A stretch of DNA of 10,388 nt from Sutterella sp. (GTDB lineage Bacteria; Pseudomonadota; Gammaproteobacteria; Burkholderiales; Burkholderiaceae_F), in contig DXSO01000050.1 of assembly GCA_019410445.1 (NCBI GenBank), positions 1-10,388 on the forward strand. Direction: 5' to 3'. A model generated the notes under the pieces. That model made no database searches and had not been told where the DNA came from. It worked only from the letters and a program-made list of their open reading frames with translations. Each line of letters begins with the position of its first letter. Positions within the stretch are counted from its first letter, which is position 1. Below are positions 7,172 through 10,388 of the stretch, piece after piece. Position numbers and translations under genes: made by a program.

Positions 7172-7469
7172 GTTTTTTCCTTGAAACGAAAACATCCCTT
7201 CGAAACAAGACGAGGGCATACGCGCTTCATCCTAGCAAACTTTGTCAGTTGATAGATTATTTCAATCGAAAAAAGAATCGCTTCAATAGACTGAAAAAAT
7301 CCGTATCAGCAATAGGAATTTTGTCTGAAAATTTCAGCAAAATACCTATAAGGTGGTATAGGCGATTGTGTATGCATATAAAAATTATTGGATATTTGAT
7401 TAAATACAAACTTTTTGAGAATTGCAAAGATTAATGTAATTCACTGTTTTTAAATAAGAAAACTAAGAA

Positions 7470-7475
7470 TATAGT
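7470..7475 (+). promoter_or_regulatory. Possible -10 element (TATAGT)
   Basis: TATAGT matches five of six bases of the sigma-70 -10 consensus and lies where an RNA covering the stem-loops at 7482-7700 could begin. The -35 partner at 7447-7452 (TTTTTA) is poor, so the call is tentative. Confidence 0.25.
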
Positions 7476-7485
7476 CTAAGTGGCC

Positions 7486-7504
7486 TAGGGTTTTTCCCGA
7501 TAGT
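7486..7504. repeat. Operator-like imperfect inverted repeat CTAGGG-TTTTT-CCC-GATAG
   Basis: GGG (7488-7490) and CCC (7496-7498) flank five T residues, with imperfect symmetry extending outward. The shape fits a dimeric-regulator site or a small RNA hairpin. No regulator can be named. Confidence 0.3.
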
Positions 7505-7542
7505 TCGGAGGAGGTAGAGAATCTAGACTGCGCTCCGAACTA
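7501..7542 (+). repeat. Perfect 10-bp inverted repeat forming a nested hairpin
   Basis: TAGTTCGGAG (7501-7510) and CTCCGAACTA (7533-7542) are exact reverse complements around 22 bases. Those 22 bases contain a smaller TAGA/TCTA hairpin (7515-7525). There is no T tract after it on either strand, so it is not an intrinsic terminator. It is either part of a structured RNA or a large DNA inverted repeat. The strand is assumed from the direction of frdA. Confidence 0.6.
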
Positions 7543-7545
7543 GGG

Positions 7546-7632
7546 CTCTGTCGGCCGGGCGTGGTTGTGCTTAAAAAAAGCATTCCTTTGTTCATATCTA
7601 TGTAAAATTACCTAGAGCAATGACCGACGGAG
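7546..7632 (+). repeat. Long-range 9-bp complementary pair enclosing an AT-rich loop
   Basis: CTCTGTCGG (7546-7554) can pair along its full length, with one G-U, with CCGACGGAG (7624-7632). The enclosed 69 bases contain a small TGCTT/AAGCA hairpin (7569-7583). The stem begins four bases after the hairpin at 7501-7542, which suggests that both belong to one folded RNA. Confidence 0.4.
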
Positions 7633-7835
7633 AATGACCTTGCAGCGGTTGGATGCGGCGGCATTGCCTTGCCTTTTGGCAAAACAAGGGAATCTCAGAG
7701 TGCCGAGCATGAAAGGGTTGTCAAACCGACAGCTCTTAAAAGACCGAAGCGGGGATTAAAGCCTGCCGAGTGTGTAAAACGGTCGAAAGGCTTTGGTTTA
7801 CGTCATTGGGATTCCCATTTGCATTAACTGATTGT

Positions 7836-7848
7836 TTCCCGTCGGGAA
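7836..7848. repeat. Palindrome TTCCCG-T-CGGGAA upstream of frdA
   Basis: A 13-base odd palindrome lies 148 bases before the frdA start. A related one, TGGGA-T-TCCCA, is at 7807-7817. A third perfect palindrome, GTCCGCGGAC, is at 7868-7877. These are plausible operators for the frd operon or elements of its leader. No FNR-type TTGAT-N4-ATCAA site was found. Confidence 0.35.
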
Positions 7849-7852
7849 TAAC

Positions 7853-7912
7853 ATGCGGTTGTGCGCTGTCCGCGGACGAAATGCCGCAGGGCAGGTTCTG
7901 AGGAAGAAGTAA
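7853..7912 (+). CDS. Possible 19-codon leader reading frame before frdA (tentative)
   Basis: An ATG at 7853 opens a 19-codon frame (begins MRLCAVRGRN, ends RKK) closed by TAA at 7910-7912. GGGA lies five bases upstream of the ATG. The stop falls nine bases before the pair of competing hairpins that precede frdA, the geometry of a translated leader. The peptide has no run of a single amino acid that would sense a tRNA. It could easily be a chance frame. Confidence 0.2.
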   Translation: MRLCAVRGRNAAGQVLRKK

Positions 7913-7921
7913 GTTAATTTG

Positions 7922-7955
7922 ACCCTGCTGTTGAGGGTGCGGTTGCCGCACTCTC
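7922..7955 (+). promoter_or_regulatory. Two mutually exclusive hairpins just upstream of frdA
   Basis: Hairpin A pairs ACCCT (7922-7926) with AGGGT (7934-7938). Hairpin B pairs GAGGGTGCGG (7933-7942) with CCGCACTCTC (7946-7955) around a three-base loop, with one G-U pair. They share bases 7934-7938 and cannot form together. Hairpin B is followed by only three T residues, so it is a weak terminator at best. It may instead act as an attenuator, a stability element or a pause site in the frd leader. Confidence 0.4.
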
Positions 7956-7995
7956 TTTCAAGCGGATCCTCTTAACGGATCAAGGAGACCTTGAA

Positions 7996-9981
7996 ATGAA
8001 GATTGTTTACACCGACGTACTGGTGATCGGTGGCGGTCTGGCTGGTTTGCGTATGGCAGTTGCTGCCAAGCGTCGCGGTCATGACTCCATCGTTTTGTCG
8101 CTGGTGCCTCCGAAGCGTTCGCACTCCAAGGCGGCGCAGGGCGGCATGCAGGCATCCCTGGCTAACGTCATTAAGGGTGTCGGCGACAACGAAGACGTTC
8201 ACTTCGCCGATACCGTGCGTGGTTCGGACTGGGGTGCCGATCAGGATGTGGTTCGCATGTTCGTGAACACCTCTCCGAAGGCCGTGCGCGAATTGGCTGC
8301 CTGGGGTGTGCCCTGGAGCCGTATCACCCCGGGTGATCGCCAGGTGATTATCAATGGTGAGAAGGTCACCATTACAGAACGCAAGGAAGCCGCCGGTCTG
8401 ATCGGCCAGCGCGACTTCGGTGGTACGAAGAAGTGGCGTACGTGCTTCGTGTCTGACGGTACGGGTCACGCCATGCTGAACGCTGTTTCCGATCGTGTGA
8501 TTGCCGAGAAGGTTCCGGTGATCGAACGTGTCGAGGCTCTTTCTCTGATCCATGACGGCAAGCGTTGCTACGGTGCTGTTGTTCGTGATCTGATCACGGG
8601 CGAGCTCTATGGTTATGTTGCAAAGGCAACCGCAATTGCAACCGGTGGCGCCGGCAAGATCTTCCGTGTGACGACCAATGCACAGATTTGCGAAGGCACC
8701 GGTCATGCACTGGCTCTCGAAAGCGGCGTTGCAGGCCTTGGCAACATGGAAGCCGTTCAGTTCCACCCGACGGGTATTTTCCCGGCCGGTATTCTGGTGA
8801 CGGAAGGCTGCCGTGGTGACGGTGGTTTGCTGCGTGACGTCGATGGCCATCGCTTTATGCCCGACGTTGAACCGGAAAAGAAAGAACTTGCTTCCCGTGA
8901 CGTTGTGTCTCGTCGTATGGAAGAACGTATTGCTCAGGGCAAGGGTGTTAAGGGTCGCTTCGGCGAACACATCTGGCTCGACATTACGCTTCTGGGCGAA
9001 CACCACATCAAGCACAACCTGCGCGAAGTGTATGAAATCTGCCACTACTTCCTCGGTGTTGATCCGACGAAGGAATGGATCCCGGTGCGTCCGGCCCAGC
9101 ACTACACCATGGGCGGTGTTCGTACCAACTACACGGGTGAATCTCGTCAGTTGAAGGGGCTGTTCGCTGCTGGTGAAGCTTCCTGCTGGGATATGCACGG
9201 CTTTAACCGTCTGGGCGGCAACTCTGTTGCTGAAACCGTTGTTGCCGGTATGATCGTTGGTGAATTCATCGCTGACTTCTGCGATAAGGCCGAAAATGGC
9301 ATCGACATTCCGACGTCTGTCGTCTATGACGCCATTGCCAAGGTGCAGAACGAGCTCGATGGCTTCGTTAAGAATGCCGGCACGGAAGACATGGTTGCCA
9401 TCCGCACCCGCATGCAGGATCTGATGACCAGCAAGATCGGTATCTTCCGTCGCGGCGAAGACATGGAAAGCGCCGTTGCCGAACTCGAAGACCTGCTCAA
9501 GAAGACCTACAAGGTTTCTTGCAAGGACAACGTTGGCAACAATCCTGAACTCGTGTATGCATACCGTACCCGCAAGATGCTCAAGGTTGCCTTGTCCATC
9601 GCTTGCGGTGCAGCAGCTCGTAAGGAAAGCCGCGGTGCTCACTTCCGTGAAGACTACCCGGTGCGTAACGACGCCGAATGGCTCAGCCGTACGATCGCAA
9701 CGTGGAAGAACGAAAACGATACGTTGCCGACGCTCTCCTACGAAAAACTGGATATCAGCAAGATGGAACTGCCGCCGGGCTGGCGTGGTTACGGTGCTAA
9801 GAACTACATCGATAATCCCGAAACCCCGAAGCGTCAGGCTGAAGTCGACGCCATTCGCGCCAAGATGGAAGCTGAAGGTGCCGATCGTTTCGCCATCCAG
9901 GATGCGATTATGCCGTTCCATGACCTGTTGCCGAAGCGTCTGCAGGGCAAGAACGAACGTATCGATGAACCTCTCGCTTAA
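7996..9981 (+). CDS. frdA: Fumarate reductase flavoprotein subunit, Wolinella type
   Basis: A complete 661-residue FAD-binding subunit that reduces fumarate to succinate with electrons from the FrdB clusters; the reverse reaction would be succinate dehydrogenase. The N-terminal dinucleotide motif is VIGGGLAGLR (10-19). His43 in RSHSKAAQGG is the covalent FAD attachment site. Substrate and catalytic residues are His257 (QFHPTG), Arg301 (ASRDVVSRR), His369 (QHYTMGG) and Arg405 (GFNRLGGNS). These fall at or within one position of Wolinella succinogenes FrdA numbering, and local similarity to that protein is high throughout. There is no Tat signal peptide, so it faces the cytoplasm, unlike the periplasmic MfrA relatives. 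AAGGAG lies eight bases before the ATG. Codon use is more biased and GC-richer than in the leftward genes, as expected of high expression. frdB follows after 19 bases. Confidence 0.96.
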   Translation: MKIVYTDVLVIGGGLAGLRMAVAAKRRGHDSIVLSLVPPKRSHSKAAQGGMQASLANVIKGVGDNEDVHFADTVRGSDWGADQDVVRMFVNTSPKAVRELAAWGVPWSRITPGDRQVIINGEKVTITERKEAAGLIGQRDFGGTKKWRTCFVSDGTGHAMLNAVSDRVIAEKVPVIERVEALSLIHDGKRCYGAVVRDLITGELYGYVAKATAIATGGAGKIFRVTTNAQICEGTGHALALESGVAGLGNMEAVQFHPTGIFPAGILVTEGCRGDGGLLRDVDGHRFMPDVEPEKKELASRDVVSRRMEERIAQGKGVKGRFGEHIWLDITLLGEHHIKHNLREVYEICHYFLGVDPTKEWIPVRPAQHYTMGGVRTNYTGESRQLKGLFAAGEASCWDMHGFNRLGGNSVAETVVAGMIVGEFIADFCDKAENGIDIPTSVVYDAIAKVQNELDGFVKNAGTEDMVAIRTRMQDLMTSKIGIFRRGEDMESAVAELEDLLKKTYKVSCKDNVGNNPELVYAYRTRKMLKVALSIACGAAARKESRGAHFREDYPVRNDAEWLSRTIATWKNENDTLPTLSYEKLDISKMELPPGWRGYGAKNYIDNPETPKRQAEVDAIRAKMEAEGADRFAIQDAIMPFHDLLPKRLQGKNERIDEPLA

Positions 9982-10000
9982 TTTCTAGGAGCTGACTTAA

Positions 10001-10388
10001 ATGAGTACTCAAGTGAAGAAGCAGCACCGCATGCTCAAGATCAGCATCCTGCGCTACAACCCGGCTGATCCTGCAAGCGTGCCGCACATGCAGACGTTTG
10101 AATGTGAAGAAGCTGATTCGATGACGCTGTTCATCCTGCTGAATGAACTGCGTGATCATCAGGATCCGACTCTTCAGTTCGACTTCGTTTGCCGTGCAGG
10201 TATTTGCGGCAGCTGCGCAATGCTGATCAATGGTAAGCCTGGTCTGGCTTGCCGCACGCTCACCCGCGATCTCCCGACCGAATTCACGCTGGCTCCGTTG
10301 CCTGCTTTCGAATTGATCGGTGACTTGTCCGTTAACACCGGCAAGTGGATGCGCAACATGTCCGAACGCATGGAAACATGGGTTCACA
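10001..10388 (+). CDS. frdB: Fumarate reductase iron-sulfur subunit, 3' part outside the window
   Basis: The first 129 codons of the iron-sulfur subunit, which carries electrons from the membrane quinol site to FrdA. The N-terminal ferredoxin-like domain has the [2Fe-2S] ligands Cys64, Cys69, Cys72 and Cys84 in the order C-x4-C-x2-C-x11-C (FVCRAGICGSC, then LACRT). The later stretch LPAFELIGDLSVNTG is typical of the Wolinella/Campylobacter type. The [4Fe-4S] and [3Fe-4S] cysteines of the second domain would lie beyond the window. GGAG at 9988-9991 precedes the ATG by nine bases. It is in an operon with frdA. Whether the membrane anchor is encoded downstream, as frdC or another type, cannot be seen. 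Confidence 0.95.
   Translation, partial: MSTQVKKQHRMLKISILRYNPADPASVPHMQTFECEEADSMTLFILLNELRDHQDPTLQFDFVCRAGICGSCAMLINGKPGLACRTLTRDLPTEFTLAPLPAFELIGDLSVNTGKWMRNMSERMETWVH

Larger units (their letters stand above)
7172..7995. other. Divergent intergenic region between ridA and frdA, rich in inverted repeats, no gene recognised
   Basis: The left part (7240-7480) is AT-rich and should carry promoters in both directions. The right part (7480-7995) is GC-richer and holds many potential stems, listed separately. Short reading frames here, at 7249-7434 plus and 7736-7951 minus, have no ribosome binding site or recognisable domain. There is no trace of a cytochrome b (frdC) gene, which precedes frdA in Wolinella. 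Possible explanations are a long structured 5' leader of the frd mRNA or a separate untranslated RNA on the plus strand. Confidence 0.55.

Noticed and set aside
7249..7434. A 61-codon AT-rich frame downstream of ridA on the plus strand
   Set aside because: Composition-driven (Lys/Ile/Asn/Phe-rich), no ribosome binding site, no family resemblance.
7619..7639. Direct repeat AATGACC spaced by 14 bases (7619-7625, 7633-7639) as a regulator or iteron site
   Set aside because: Only two short copies, and the first overlaps a proposed stem; the chance level is high.
7460..7700. 6S RNA upstream of frdA
   Set aside because: Some short blocks resemble 6S RNA (CCGATA, GCGCTCCG, GCGGCGGCAT), but no 5' arm pairs with the 3' arm and the spacing is about 30 bases too long, so the characteristic long hairpin with a central bubble could not be drawn.
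7220..7995. A decayed frdC gene before frdA
   Set aside because: No frame shows the repeated hydrophobic segments or haem-ligand histidines of cytochrome b subunits.
7972..9921. A 649-codon open frame on the strand opposite frdA, and a similar one opposite frdB (9908-10387)
   Set aside because: They lie antisense to clearly identified frdA and frdB. Their products have no recognisable domain, and long antisense frames are a known side effect of strong codon bias in highly expressed genes.

Overview
The window looks like chromosome of an anaerobic or microaerophilic betaproteobacterium, most likely of the Sutterellaceae type (Burkholderiales). This is an inference. The adjacent recG and oxyR genes and the HU and RidA sequences fit Burkholderiales. 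The fumarate reductase subunits resemble the Wolinella/epsilonproteobacterial type, as expected of an organism that respires fumarate. No rRNA, tRNA, CRISPR array, transposase or phage gene was seen.

Layout. Positions 1-7171 are read almost entirely from the minus strand. From right to left in transcription order these genes are ridA (7171-6797), recG (6725-4623), oxyR (4560-3622), a four-helix membrane protein of unknown function (3573-3010) and a Sel1-repeat protein (3013-1946). The last two overlap by four bases (ATGA), and all five could be one transcription unit joining DNA repair, peroxide sensing and metabolite-damage control. A 750-base gap follows. It holds a strong candidate small RNA on the plus strand (about 1799-1896), whose terminator faces a second, weaker terminator at the end of the Sel1 gene. 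Next come an HU-family nucleoid protein with an unusual Cys-Cys-Cys-Lys-Lys tail (1195-905), its terminator (841-877), and the first 233 codons of a periplasmic binding protein of an ABC importer for a metal chelate or cobalamin-like ligand (701 to beyond base 1).

On the right, frdA (7996-9981) and the start of frdB (10001 to beyond the end) are read from the plus strand and encode the flavoprotein and iron-sulfur subunits of a fumarate reductase. The 820-base divergent region between ridA and frdA has no convincing gene. It is unusually rich in potential stem-loops, including a perfect 10-bp hairpin, a 9-bp long-range stem, several short palindromes and two mutually exclusive hairpins just before the frdA ribosome binding site. 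It may hold the frd promoter, a long regulated leader, or a separate structured RNA.

The most rewarding items for follow-up are the candidate sRNA, the structured frd leader, the HU cysteine tail, the absence of frdC from its Wolinella position upstream of frdA, and the membrane/Sel1 gene pair.
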